Positions 1 through 6,450 are shown, counted from the stretch's first letter. The stretch is DNA of 11,457 nt from Methanosarcinales archaeon (GCA_009618475.1 WJOV01000106.1:1-11457), one strand, 5' to 3'. Numbers and translations: made by a program. The notes: generated by a model from the letters alone, not told the origin.

Positions 1-48
1 AAAACGAAGTTTTTGGATGTATATTATCGGATTGGAACCACCCATGGC

Positions 49-222
49 TTAGCCATAGCTAACAATTGATTTGCACCCGAAGGGTGCTTTCTTGTGTAAG
101 TTTGATATATCAATTCTCAGGTTGTTTGATTCTTTATCTTGCTTGACTTGGTAGTTTTTACTATCACAGTGATCTGTAAACACTTTTGCTATCTTGTCAG
201 CATTTGAATTAGTTGGGGACAT
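49..222 (-). CDS. Short hypothetical ORF, 57 codons, possibly a truncated gene
   Basis: I do not recognise this protein. It is absent from longer-ORF lists but is supported by a strong GGAGGT ribosome binding site (229-234) 6 nt before an ATG at 220-222. The product is polar and lysine/asparagine-rich, begins MSPTNSNADKIAKVF, and has two cysteines and no membrane segment. The TAA stop lies inside a short palindrome (44-56). The same frame stays open beyond the stop to the window edge, so the ORF may be the N-terminal piece of a longer gene broken by one stop codon. A GCACCC/GGGTGC hairpin also lies within it. Without homologs it could be a real small protein, a gene fragment, or chance. Confidence 0.35.
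   Translation of the reverse strand: MSPTNSNADKIAKVFTDHCDSKNYQVKQDKESNNLRIDISNLHKKAPFGCKSIVSYG
73..87. repeat. Inverted repeat (hairpin), 6-bp stem, GAA loop
   Basis: GCACCC (73-78) and GGGTGC (82-87) are perfect reverse complements separated by GAA. On the plus strand the stem is followed by TTTCTT, so it could end a transcript arriving from the left. It lies inside the small minus-strand ORF, and archaea do not generally rely on hairpin terminators, so its role is open. Confidence 0.4.
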
Positions 223-429
223 CTAAAAACCTCCAATTAAAAATAGTCTTGTACGATAAGTAATGAATGACTTTAGTAATGGCATTGCACATAACTTCGG
301 CATATCCAAACTCAACTGCAGACTTTCTACACCCCCAAAAATTCCCCCCATTATCTTTATCGCCTTCCCCTATTTACCTTGCACATTTTTACTTACAAAA
401 CATTTTTTCATAACAATCACGAAAAATCT

Positions 430-1773
430 TCACAGCACCGATAAATACTCTTTCAACTCCCATTCCGTCACGTTCACGCGATACCGGTCCCACTCCACCT
501 TCTTTGAAGTGATAAAATTCCTGAAAACGTGCTCTCCAAGAGCTTCTCTCATCAATTCGCTCTTCTCTGTCAGTGCAATCGCCTCAATCAAACTCCCGGG
601 CAGTGATTTTATTCCTTCCTTCGCCCTTTCCTCGTCACTCATCAGATAAACGTCCTTTTCCGTGGGCGGTGGCAGCTCATACTTGTTTTTTATCCCCGCC
701 AATCCAGTAGCAAGCATCACGGAAAAGGCTAAGTAAGGATTGCATGCAGGGTCGGGACTGCGGTATTCCACGCGTGTCGCTTCCTCTTTCCCCGGCTTAT
801 ACATCGGCACCCGGACGAGCGTAGACCTGTTTCTTCGCGCCCACGTAATGTATGCCGGTGCTTCATATCCCGGAACCAACCGTTTATACGAATTTATCCA
901 CTGATTGGTAACCGAAGTAATCTCAGGTGCATGTCTTAACAATCCCGCGATATACCTCTTACCCACTTCAGACAGATGATATTCGTCATTCGGGTCGAAG
1001 AATGCGTTTCTATCTCCTTTAAATAACGATTGATGCACGTGCATTCCCGAGCCATTCACACCGAGGATGGGTTTTGGCATGAATGTGGCATAACATCCGT
1101 GTTGCTGTGCTATCTCCTTCACTACGATTCGATATGTCATCATATTATCTGCCATCGTCAGCGCATCTTTATAACGGAGGTCTATCTCGTGCTGCGAAGG
1201 AGCAACTTCGTGGTGGCTGTATTCCACTTTTATTCCCATTGCTTCCAGCATTAATGTCGTATCTCTTCGTAAGTCGCTCCCCGCATCCAGCGTCGTTAAG
1301 TCGAAATATCCGCCCTCGTCCAGGACTTCCGGATTCTTATCATCGCGGAAATAGAAGTATTCCAGCTCCGGACCGACATAGAACGTGTAGTCGTATTCTT
1401 CCCTCAACTTCTCCAGGTTCCTCTTCAATATATACCTCGGGTCGCCCTCGTAATGACTGCCATCCGGCTGTAGAATGTCACAGAACATCCTCGCAACTAC
1501 GTCCTCCTTCGGTCTCCACGGAACAATCTGGAACGTGGCGGGGTCGGGTTTCGCGAGCATGTCGCTTTCGTCAATCCTTGCAAATCCTTTTATCGAAGAG
1601 CCGTCAAAACCCATTCCCTCGTCAAAAGCGGCTTCTAATTCTCTAATTGAAATAGCAACGCTCTTCAAACTACCCAGGATGTCCGTGAACCAGAGTCCGA
1701 CGAATTTCACATCTTGCTTCTCTATCGCTTCAAATGCTTCTTCTTTTGTCTTCCCCCTCGCCTTTTTTTCCAT
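430..1773 (-). CDS. glnA: Glutamine synthetase, type I-alpha
   Basis: ATP-dependent ligation of ammonia to glutamate to make glutamine, the main entry of ammonia into metabolism; cytosolic dodecamer in this family. The 447-residue length fits GSI. Family landmarks are visible: the MGFDGSSIKGF loop near residues 54-64, the metal-site GPELEYF region, the NGSGMHVHQS histidine motif, and the RVEYRSPDPACNPYLAF substrate loop near the C-terminus. The region that carries the adenylylated tyrosine in GSI-beta is replaced by a YLMSDEERAKEGI-type stretch, as in the alpha class, so adenylylation control is unlikely. Arg66 aligns with the arginine used for glutamine feedback in Bacillus (Arg62). The start has a GAGGAGG ribosome binding site. 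The gene is monocistronic and divergent from cgi121. Confidence 0.97.
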   Translation of the reverse strand: MEKKARGKTKEEAFEAIEKQDVKFVGLWFTDILGSLKSVAISIRELEAAFDEGMGFDGSSIKGFARIDESDMLAKPDPATFQIVPWRPKEDVVARMFCDILQPDGSHYEGDPRYILKRNLEKLREEYDYTFYVGPELEYFYFRDDKNPEVLDEGGYFDLTTLDAGSDLRRDTTLMLEAMGIKVEYSHHEVAPSQHEIDLRYKDALTMADNMMTYRIVVKEIAQQHGCYATFMPKPILGVNGSGMHVHQSLFKGDRNAFFDPNDEYHLSEVGKRYIAGLLRHAPEITSVTNQWINSYKRLVPGYEAPAYITWARRNRSTLVRVPMYKPGKEEATRVEYRSPDPACNPYLAFSVMLATGLAGIKNKYELPPPTEKDVYLMSDEERAKEGIKSLPGSLIEAIALTEKSELMREALGEHVFRNFITSKKVEWDRYRVNVTEWELKEYLSVL

Positions 1774-1846
1774 CCGGTGTTCCTCCTCGTGATTTAATAT
1801 TAGTTATCTGCGAAATGTTATCCTAATTTATTGGTGGTGTTTCCGC

Positions 1847-1855
1847 TTTTTAAAA
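1847..1855 (-). promoter_or_regulatory. Candidate TATA box of glnA
   Basis: The minus strand reads TTTTAAAAA here. A start site about 26 nt downstream would fall near 1825, giving a leader of about 50 nt before the glnA ATG. That is unusual in this window, where most first genes have almost no leader. I saw no perfect GGAA-N6-TTCC NrpR-type operator around it. Confidence 0.45.
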
Positions 1856-1893
1856 TCCACCCCCGGTAGATATAATTTCAATCAACGTCACCT

Positions 1894-1903
1894 TTTATAA
1901 ATA
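1894..1903 (+). promoter_or_regulatory. TATA box of cgi121 (leaderless transcript)
   Basis: TTTATAAATA is a near-ideal archaeal box A. Its centre lies about 23-24 nt before the GTG at 1921, so transcription should begin at or next to the start codon. This agrees with the absence of a ribosome binding site and supports GTG 1921 as the start. Confidence 0.6.
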
Positions 1904-1920
1904 TTGCTCCCAAACCTTTA

Positions 1921-2520
1921 GTGAGTATCAAACCCAGCAAGAAAATGATAGCGCTTGATAGCCGGAAGAAAGAAAAAAGGTTGAACTGCAAAATAATTGT
2001 AGGTAAAGCCAGCATATCAAATATAGACGGTTTTCTTTCACTATTGAGCGGTATCGCCCTTAAATATGACGTGACAATACAAGCCATGAATGCAGAGCTG
2101 ATAGCTGGCGAGGGGCATATAAAATCTGCGGTGAGAAAGGCATTAAGAGCGGCGGATAGGGGAAGGAACATAACGAATGATTTAAGTTTGGAGATTCTTC
2201 TATATGCGGCGGGAAAAAGGCAGATAGATAGAGCATTGGCGATGGGTGTGTCAGAAGGCGGGAATAAAGTTGCACTCGTTATTGTTGATGCTGCGGGAGA
2301 AACGGATTTGGAGGTCGTTGCTGAGGAAGTAAAGAGGAAGACGGGGATAGAAGAAGAGCCAATACAGGAATTGGAATTGGAATTGGGCTACAATAAGACT
2401 AAAAAAGAGAAACTAAAGAAGTTCTTCAATATAACCGAGGCAGAACTAAAAGCGGTGGGCGAGAAGAAGTTGAAGATGTTGGTGTTGGAAAGGGTTGCGA
2501 TGTTAGACGTGCTGAAATAA
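1921..2520 (+). CDS. cgi121: KEOPS complex subunit Cgi121
   Basis: Cgi121 is the tRNA-binding accessory subunit of KEOPS (Kae1, Bud32, Cgi121, Pcc1), which makes t6A at position 37 of ANN-decoding tRNAs; it binds Bud32 and the tRNA 3' end. The 199-residue protein carries the family hallmark around residues 58-90: an NAELIAGEGHIKSAVRKALR stretch, then DRGRNITNDLSLEILLYAAG and KRQIDRALAMGV. The C-terminal third is charged, with a helical EEPIQELELELGY region. The start is GTG, chosen because the TATA box position predicts a leaderless message beginning there; ATG 1945 is the alternative. The last codons sit in a 15-bp direct repeat whose second copy abuts tRNA-Gln. No other KEOPS genes are in the window. 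Confidence 0.85.
   Translation: MSIKPSKKMIALDSRKKEKRLNCKIIVGKASISNIDGFLSLLSGIALKYDVTIQAMNAELIAGEGHIKSAVRKALRAADRGRNITNDLSLEILLYAAGKRQIDRALAMGVSEGGNKVALVIVDAAGETDLEVVAEEVKRKTGIEEEPIQELELELGYNKTKKEKLKKFFNITEAELKAVGEKKLKMLVLERVAMLDVLK
2505..2519 (+). repeat. 15-bp direct repeat, left copy
   Basis: AGACGTGCTGAAATA is identical to 2920-2934. This copy encodes the final residues of Cgi121 and the first two bases of its stop codon. The two copies bracket about 400 bp. Confidence 0.75.
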
Positions 2521-2523
2521 CCA

Positions 2524-2535
2524 CTGTCAATTTTT
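2524..2535 (+). repeat. 12-bp inverted repeat, left arm
   Basis: CTGTCAATTTTT is the exact reverse complement of 2878-2889. The pair flanks the small membrane-protein gene. This arm contains that gene's stop codon, and its T-run also lies just after the cgi121 stop, so it could serve as a T-rich archaeal terminator. Confidence 0.5.
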
Positions 2536-2826
2536 ATCGGTTGTCTTATCCTTTATATCCCCTATATTATCCTTTACCACTTCCATATCTTTTAGAACGT
2601 TCTCATTTAACTTAATAATCTCATCCAGGGAGTTAAGAGCAATACCAAGGGAGATAAGAGCAATACCAAAGGCGACAAAAGCAAAACCAACGAATATGAA
2701 CTTCCACTCGTCTATGGAAGAATTGAAGTATATACCACATATTATTACGAATAGACCACATACCAGCGAAAAGAGACCAATTATATATTCAACGTAGCTT
2801 ATTATTCGGATAGGCTTCTTAGTCAT
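2527..2826 (-). CDS. Small membrane protein, two predicted helices
   Basis: Not assigned to a family. The 99-residue product has a short basic N-terminus, a first hydrophobic segment at about residues 10-33 (IIGLFSLVCGLFVIICGIYF), a polar loop with a tryptophan, a second at about 42-66 (FVGFAFVAFGIALISLGIAL), and a charged tail of about 30 residues that could be a short coiled coil. The second helix is encoded by three 21-bp tandem units, giving a heptad pattern such as GIALISL/GIALNSL. The ATG lies 5 nt from the start site predicted by its TATA box and has no ribosome binding site. It is the only gene in the repeat-bracketed unit between cgi121 and tRNA-Gln, so it may be a recent insertion or a cargo gene. 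Confidence 0.6.
   Translation of the reverse strand: MTKKPIRIISYVEYIIGLFSLVCGLFVIICGIYFNSSIDEWKFIFVGFAFVAFGIALISLGIALNSLDEIIKLNENVLKDMEVVKDNIGDIKDKTTDKN
2628..2690. repeat. Three 21-bp tandem units inside the membrane gene
   Basis: Units at 2628-2648 and 2649-2669 differ at one position. The third, 2670-2690, matches at about 16 of 21. The core shared by the first two is TAAGAGCAATACCAA. Because 21 is a multiple of three, expansion or loss keeps the frame and changes the length of the second membrane helix by seven residues. Confidence 0.75.
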
Positions 2827-2852
2827 TTTACATACCCGTATTCTTTTGTTTG

Positions 2853-2861
2853 TATTTAAAA
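2853..2861 (-). promoter_or_regulatory. TATA box of the small membrane-protein gene
   Basis: The minus strand reads TTTTAAATA. A start site about 26 nt downstream falls near 2831, 5 nt before the ATG, so the message is nearly leaderless. The promoter lies inside the repeat-bracketed unit, which would therefore carry its own expression signal. Confidence 0.5.
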
Positions 2862-2877
2862 CTTTCTATGGACTAAC

Positions 2878-2889
2878 AAAAATTGACAG
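2878..2889 (-). repeat. 12-bp inverted repeat, right arm
   Basis: AAAAATTGACAG, reverse complement of 2524-2535. It is followed by further ATTTGAC words at 2891-2897 and 2911-2917. Read from the minus strand it puts a T-run downstream of tRNA-Gln. Confidence 0.5.
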
Positions 2890-2919
2890 GATTTGACATG
2901 TTTTTATAGCATTTGACTG

Positions 2920-2934
2920 AGACGTGCTGAAATA
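2920..2934 (+). repeat. 15-bp direct repeat, right copy
   Basis: AGACGTGCTGAAATA, identical to 2505-2519. It ends on the last base of the tRNA-Gln gene. Followed by the next base it reads GAAATAG, so joined to the cgi121 body it would again encode the same C-terminal residues and a stop (TAG instead of TAA). Confidence 0.75.
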
Positions 2935-3005
2935 GTCCCGAGAGGATTCGAACCCCTGTCACAGGCTCCAAAGGCCGGTATGCTTGACCGCTACACCACG
3001 GGACT
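2934..3005 (-). tRNA. tRNA-Gln (anticodon UUG)
   Basis: A 72-nt cloverleaf on the minus strand. The 7-bp acceptor stem pairs AGTCCCG with CGGGACT. The T loop is TTCGAAT on a 5-bp stem with one G-U pair. The anticodon loop CTTTGGA gives U33 and anticodon UUG. The D arm is GTGT/GCAT with loop AGCGGTCAA. There is no intron, and CCA is not encoded. The second pair of the anticodon stem is a C-U mismatch (CCGGC against GCCTG), which is unusual but tolerable. The 3' end abuts the right copy of the 15-bp direct repeat. Confidence 0.93.
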
Positions 3006-3035
3006 TTTTATTTCTGTTTTATTATTTCTCGCTCA

Positions 3036-3046
3036 GCATAAAAAAA
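3036..3046 (-). promoter_or_regulatory. Candidate TATA box of tRNA-Gln
   Basis: The minus strand reads TTTTTTATGC about 35 nt before the mature tRNA 5' end, which would leave a 5' leader of about 10 nt for RNase P. The surrounding 78 bp between mre11 and the tRNA are AT-rich, so an alternative box is possible. Confidence 0.35.
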
Positions 3047-3083
3047 CTTTTTCTTCATCACAACGAGGCACTATTATCTTGTA

Positions 3084-4232
3084 CTACTCTTCTTCGCTAT
3101 CTCTTTCCCATTCCTGCATATACTTCAACCCTAACTCTTTTACCCGTGCCTTATCTATATGCGCTCCTATCGTGTATTTGCGGATAAAGCGCTCGAACTC
3201 GGTATGTAAAGAACGAAAAGCGGGACGTTCGGCAGAAAGCAATTCATTATCGCTCAGGAATTCGTATTTTATCTCAAAATGAACTGCGGACCTCGTCAGC
3301 CGCTTTAGCTCGTCAAAATCCAGCGAATGATATACGTGCATGGGTATATCCTGCACTTTTAACCGCACTACTTTATCCTGCGGACCGCATTCCTGAATAC
3401 GATGTTTTATAGTACTTTTTATCTCGTGCTCGTCGAGACTGCTGCAAACAATCGGCTCCAAATCCGCCATTTCTCTTGTTCTTAACTCGTGAAATACGAC
3501 CTCTTTTTCGCCTTCTTCGCTCAACCTGACTTCCAAGAAGCCTTTGTCGTCATTCACTTCGTTAAAGCTGAATCTTTCGGATGAGCCGGCATAATAAGCG
3601 CTTTCTCTCACTTTCGTGCACCTGTGAAAATGCCCCAACGCGAGGTAGTCAAAATTCGTTAAGTCGTCAATATTAACAATCTGCTCGTTGAATTCGCCCA
3701 TCATGAACACCGGTTGTCCTGCACCGAGCACGCTTGCATGAAGAAGTGCGATATTAAACGCATTATCACTATCGCTGTTATTCAACTTCATTTTCTTCTT
3801 CTCTTCCTCAATATCATCGCAATGAGGAATCGCATGGATACGTAGGTCATCAATTTCAACGAGTTCGTATTTGTTTTCATACACCACGTACACCTCTGGA
3901 ATATGCTCAAACAGGCTGAATACACTGCCCGTCTCTTTCAATCGTGGCGTTTCGTGATTGCCGGAAATCGCTACAAAAGGGATTCCCGCATCACTTAATC
4001 TTATTATCTGGCTGAGCACGAAGGAAATAGCGCGGTTCGTCGGTCTTACTGAGTCGAACAGGTCTCCTGCGTGTAATATCACATCTGGTCTTTCCTTCAG
4101 CGCATAATCTACAAATTGCCTGAACGTCTCGTAGGTGTCCACTTCACGTTGGTTCCGTCCTGCCGCTTCATCTATCCTTCGGTATGCTGAATAGCCTATG
4201 TGCGTGTCCGCGAGGTGGAATATTCTTTTCAT
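3084..4232 (-). CDS. mre11: Mre11/SbcD-type DNA double-strand break nuclease
   Basis: Mre11 is the Mn-dependent 3'-5' exonuclease and endonuclease that processes DNA ends with Rad50. The 382-residue protein shows the metallophosphoesterase motifs in order: LADTHIG (D9, H11), HAGDLFD (D57), ISGNHE (H93), LLHAS (H165) and LGHFH (H201, H203). The capping domain and an acidic C-terminus follow. The frame stays open 18 codons further upstream, but the ATG at 4232 is preferred because the phosphoesterase fold begins at once (MKRIFHLADTH) and the upstream PIN gene stops one base before it. A GGTGGA ribosome binding site lies in the end of that gene. Rad50, normally the partner encoded next door, is not here; tRNA-Gln follows. 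Expression is probably coupled to the PIN gene. Confidence 0.93.
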   Translation of the reverse strand: MKRIFHLADTHIGYSAYRRIDEAAGRNQREVDTYETFRQFVDYALKERPDVILHAGDLFDSVRPTNRAISFVLSQIIRLSDAGIPFVAISGNHETPRLKETGSVFSLFEHIPEVYVVYENKYELVEIDDLRIHAIPHCDDIEEEKKKMKLNNSDSDNAFNIALLHASVLGAGQPVFMMGEFNEQIVNIDDLTNFDYLALGHFHRCTKVRESAYYAGSSERFSFNEVNDDKGFLEVRLSEEGEKEVVFHELRTREMADLEPIVCSSLDEHEIKSTIKHRIQECGPQDKVVRLKVQDIPMHVYHSLDFDELKRLTRSAVHFEIKYEFLSDNELLSAERPAFRSLHTEFERFIRKYTIGAHIDKARVKELGLKYMQEWERDSEEE

Positions 4233-4233
4233 C

Positions 4234-4833
4234 CTATCGCTCCACCCTCTCAACACACGTACCCGAATCAAACATAAACTCAACACCTAAGTTCCTCAGG
4301 TCCTCATGAATTTTTGAATGGTCAAAATCCTCTTTGTCCGCTGTGTAAAATATGATTGAATCGTATTCCTCTTTAATAAGCTCAAGAAACGCCAGAATAG
4401 ATGCGTAGATCCTGCAATCCCCCACCTTAAACGGGGGACTGGACGATTCGAACATAATTTCCGCCCTTGTTGAAGCATCGCTTGTATAAGGTATTATCCG
4501 AACCATCGACTTAATCTCGTCTAAAACCCTTTTAATTTCCGTTCTATCGTCTAATGTCAATTTTTTAAGTTCTTTCAAAATCTCTCTACCTTTTTCGCAC
4601 AAATCAGCATAATGCGTGGTCTGCGCTATTTGCCCAAGCAATGACAAAGCATCATCAATTTTTTCGGCACGCTTTATAAGTTTCCGGTTCAATGAGCCGT
4701 CTGCCTCATAGATTGAGTATTCCGGGACTGCAATCTCAATCTTCTTTGAATCAGCCAAATCCAGCAAATATGCCGCTGCTGAATCTTGTGCTAAAGCAAT
4801 ACTCTCCAGCCAGTTGGTCTCAGCTATCAGCAT
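4234..4833 (-). CDS. PIN-domain protein, probable ribonuclease toxin
   Basis: The 199-residue protein has a PIN-like layout. An N-terminal strand ends in the acidic residue (MLIAETNWLE, E5 in place of the usual Asp). A second acidic site is at E38 or E43 (VPEYSIYEA). A long helical middle follows, then GDCRIYAS (D139) and a final strand IIFYTADKEDF (D166, D170). PIN proteins are Mg-dependent ribonucleases, many of them type II toxins. The middle insert is longer than in the usual 130-150 residue VapC toxins, so a VapC label would be too specific. ATG 4833 is chosen over ATG 4860 because the fold starts there and a GGA-type site precedes it. The start overlaps the upstream 50-codon ORF by 14 nt, and the stop is one base from mre11. 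Confidence 0.7.
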   Translation of the reverse strand: MLIAETNWLESIALAQDSAAAYLLDLADSKKIEIAVPEYSIYEADGSLNRKLIKRAEKIDDALSLLGQIAQTTHYADLCEKGREILKELKKLTLDDRTEIKRVLDEIKSMVRIIPYTSDASTRAEIMFESSSPPFKVGDCRIYASILAFLELIKEEYDSIIFYTADKEDFDHSKIHEDLRNLGVEFMFDSGTCVERVER

Positions 4834-4972
4834 AACTTCCACGTTTTCTTTTTTCTTCATACTCTGCTACCGCTTCAGGAACTATATCCCGCAAAGCACC
4901 CCATACTCGCCGTATTTTCGGATTTTTCAACGCTTCTTCCAACATTTCCTCTTTGCTGAGTTTTTTAGCCAT
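4820..4972 (-). CDS. Small helical protein, candidate antitoxin of the PIN gene
   Basis: A 50-codon ORF, too short for most gene lists. It begins MAKKLSKEEMLEEALKNPKI and ends in a basic/tyrosine stretch (YEEKRKRGSYADS). The ATG at 4970-4972 has a GGTGAAGG site just upstream, and a TATA box lies at 5017-5025. Its TGA overlaps the start of the PIN gene by 14 nt, the arrangement typical of antitoxin-toxin pairs. The protein is charged and mostly helical, with one tryptophan, and has no obvious DNA-binding motif. The antitoxin role is inferred from size, overlap and order. It would be the first gene of a three-gene transcript with mre11. Confidence 0.6.
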   Translation of the reverse strand: MAKKLSKEEMLEEALKNPKIRRVWGALRDIVPEAVAEYEEKRKRGSYADS

Positions 4973-5015
4973 CCTTCACCACTTCATCTTCAGTGATTAT
5001 GATTATGTTATCCAA

Positions 5016-6416
5016 CTATTTAAAACTTTTTATCGCATCCCCCGTAACCTCAACGAACTCATCCATCAACTTATCCTTTATTTCTTCCGTTGCACCTTCC
5101 ACAGTCACGCGTATCAAAGGCGAAGTGTTAGAAGCTCTTATAAGCACCCAACCCTCTTCCTCCTCTTCTTTCAGGTCTATTCTTATCCCGTCCATCGTAT
5201 TTATCCTGTCGGCGCCATATTCCTTTGCCAACCGCTCAGCAAGAACCCGCATCACCTCGAACTTCACCGCATCATCACATTGAAGATTCTTCCGCACCTT
5301 TGGAAACTGTGGCAACGCGTTCACAAGTTCCGATAACTTATTTCCCGTTTTAACCAAAATCTCCGCTATTTTTAGTGGGATTATCATCGCATCGTCAAAT
5401 GGAAAAAAGGAAGGTATAACATAATGCCCGCTTGATTCTATGCCAAGCACGGCATTCCTTTTGCTCGCTTCCATCGTCAGGAAAGTATGACCAACCGGTA
5501 TCCTTTCTATTTTACCACCTAACCGCTCTAACTCACGCTCGACAAGCATGGAGCATTCAACATTTGCTAAAACAGTTCCTTTTCTCGCTTCTAATAACGC
5601 TTTAGCTATGATAACGCCACACTGGTCTGCACTTAGCATTCTTCCGCTGTCATCTACAATTGCCACTCTATCGCCATCACCATCGAAAGCAGCGCCAAAA
5701 TCTGCTCTTTTTCGGTTCACTTCTGTTTTTAAAACGCCTAAACTCACATCTGTTGGTTCAGAAGGTCTATTGGGAAAAGAAGGGTCAGGCTTTGAAAACA
5801 GCGCTTCGGCTTTTAGGTTCACTCGTTTCATCACATCCAACGCCACCAGTCCCATGCTTCCGTTTCCGCAATCCAGCACGATTTTCTTACCCTTGAAAAT
5901 GTCACGGTCAAATCTTTCCGCTATGTATTCTATATATTCCGCTCTCAAATCTACTTCATGATGGTTGCCAACTTCATTCCACGAAACCTCTTTTCCTTTT
6001 CCTTCCAGCACTATGTCCCTTATCTTTTCATTCTCCGAGGCTGAGAACCCTATTCCTTCTCCCGTATAAAGTTTCACGCCGTTCCATTCCGGTGGTAGAT
6101 GAGATGCAGTTACATAAGCAACTATATCCTTTTTTAACCGCCATCCGGAAAAAGCACAAACACCAAATGAGGTCGTTCCCGCATTTGTCACGTCAATGCC
6201 CGAAGAAAGCAAACCAGAGATGAGCGCATTCGAGAGCAAAGGAGAAGTAGTTCGTATGTCGTTACCAACAACCACGCTCTTTTCGTCTCTTTCTCCGGCA
6301 TACGTCCCCAGAGCAAGCCCTATCTTTAAAATCGTCTCCGGATACAGGTCGTCATTGAATATCCCCCTTATGTCATACGCCCTGAATATATGCGTGGGTA
6401 TTTGTTTTTCGTGCAT
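5016..6416 (-). CDS. Phosphomannomutase/phosphoglucomutase
   Basis: Alpha-D-phosphohexomutase family (COG1109): moves phosphate between C6 and C1 of mannose or glucose, feeding nucleotide-sugar and polysaccharide synthesis. All four active-site regions are visible in the 466 residues: the N-terminal AYDIRGIF, the phosphoserine loop TASHLPP (S105), the metal loop DGDGDR (245-250), the sugar loop GIESSGH (about 325-331) and the phosphate loop RASNTSPLIR near the C-terminus. The loop has Leu instead of the more common Asn after the His. Motifs do not separate mannose from glucose specificity, nor from phosphoglucosamine mutase with certainty, so no symbol is given. A TATA box places transcription at the start codon. 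Confidence 0.92.
   Translation of the reverse strand: MHEKQIPTHIFRAYDIRGIFNDDLYPETILKIGLALGTYAGERDEKSVVVGNDIRTTSPLLSNALISGLLSSGIDVTNAGTTSFGVCAFSGWRLKKDIVAYVTASHLPPEWNGVKLYTGEGIGFSASENEKIRDIVLEGKGKEVSWNEVGNHHEVDLRAEYIEYIAERFDRDIFKGKKIVLDCGNGSMGLVALDVMKRVNLKAEALFSKPDPSFPNRPSEPTDVSLGVLKTEVNRKRADFGAAFDGDGDRVAIVDDSGRMLSADQCGVIIAKALLEARKGTVLANVECSMLVERELERLGGKIERIPVGHTFLTMEASKRNAVLGIESSGHYVIPSFFPFDDAMIIPLKIAEILVKTGNKLSELVNALPQFPKVRKNLQCDDAVKFEVMRVLAERLAKEYGADRINTMDGIRIDLKEEEEEGWVLIRASNTSPLIRVTVEGATEEIKDKLMDEFVEVTGDAIKSFK
5017..5025 (-). promoter_or_regulatory. TATA box of the small ORF-PIN-mre11 operon, overlapping the phosphomutase stop
   Basis: The minus strand reads TTTTAAATA, and its last two bases are the first two of the TAG stop of the upstream gene. 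A start site near 4995 would give a leader of about 23 nt with a ribosome binding site. The operon can thus be read on its own despite the codirectional upstream gene. Confidence 0.5.
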
Positions 6417-6437
6417 CGCTGATAAGATACACTTTTT

Positions 6438-6450
6438 CTTTTTAAAAAAG
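6438..6450 (-). promoter_or_regulatory. TATA box of the phosphomutase gene
   Basis: The minus strand reads CTTTTTTAAAAAG, centred about 28 nt before the ATG at 6416. No ribosome binding site is present, which fits a leaderless transcript. Confidence 0.5.

Noticed and set aside
263..649. Plus-strand 128-codon ORF across the glnA 3' end
   Set aside because: It mostly lies antisense to the conserved glnA C-terminus, its translation is low-complexity Ser/Phe/Thr, and there is no ribosome binding site. A shadow frame.
1774..1920. NrpR-type nitrogen operator between glnA and cgi121
   Set aside because: No GGAA-N6-TTCC palindrome or close match could be found; single GGAA words lack the partner half.
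2920..3005. Classical tRNA 3'-end attachment site
   Set aside because: The direct repeat shares only one base with the tRNA gene and no integrase gene is present. The repeat belongs to the cgi121 end instead.
4233..4286. 18-codon N-terminal extension of mre11
   Set aside because: It overlaps the PIN gene end, has no counterpart in the Mre11 fold, and ATG 4232 has a ribosome binding site and ideal spacing.
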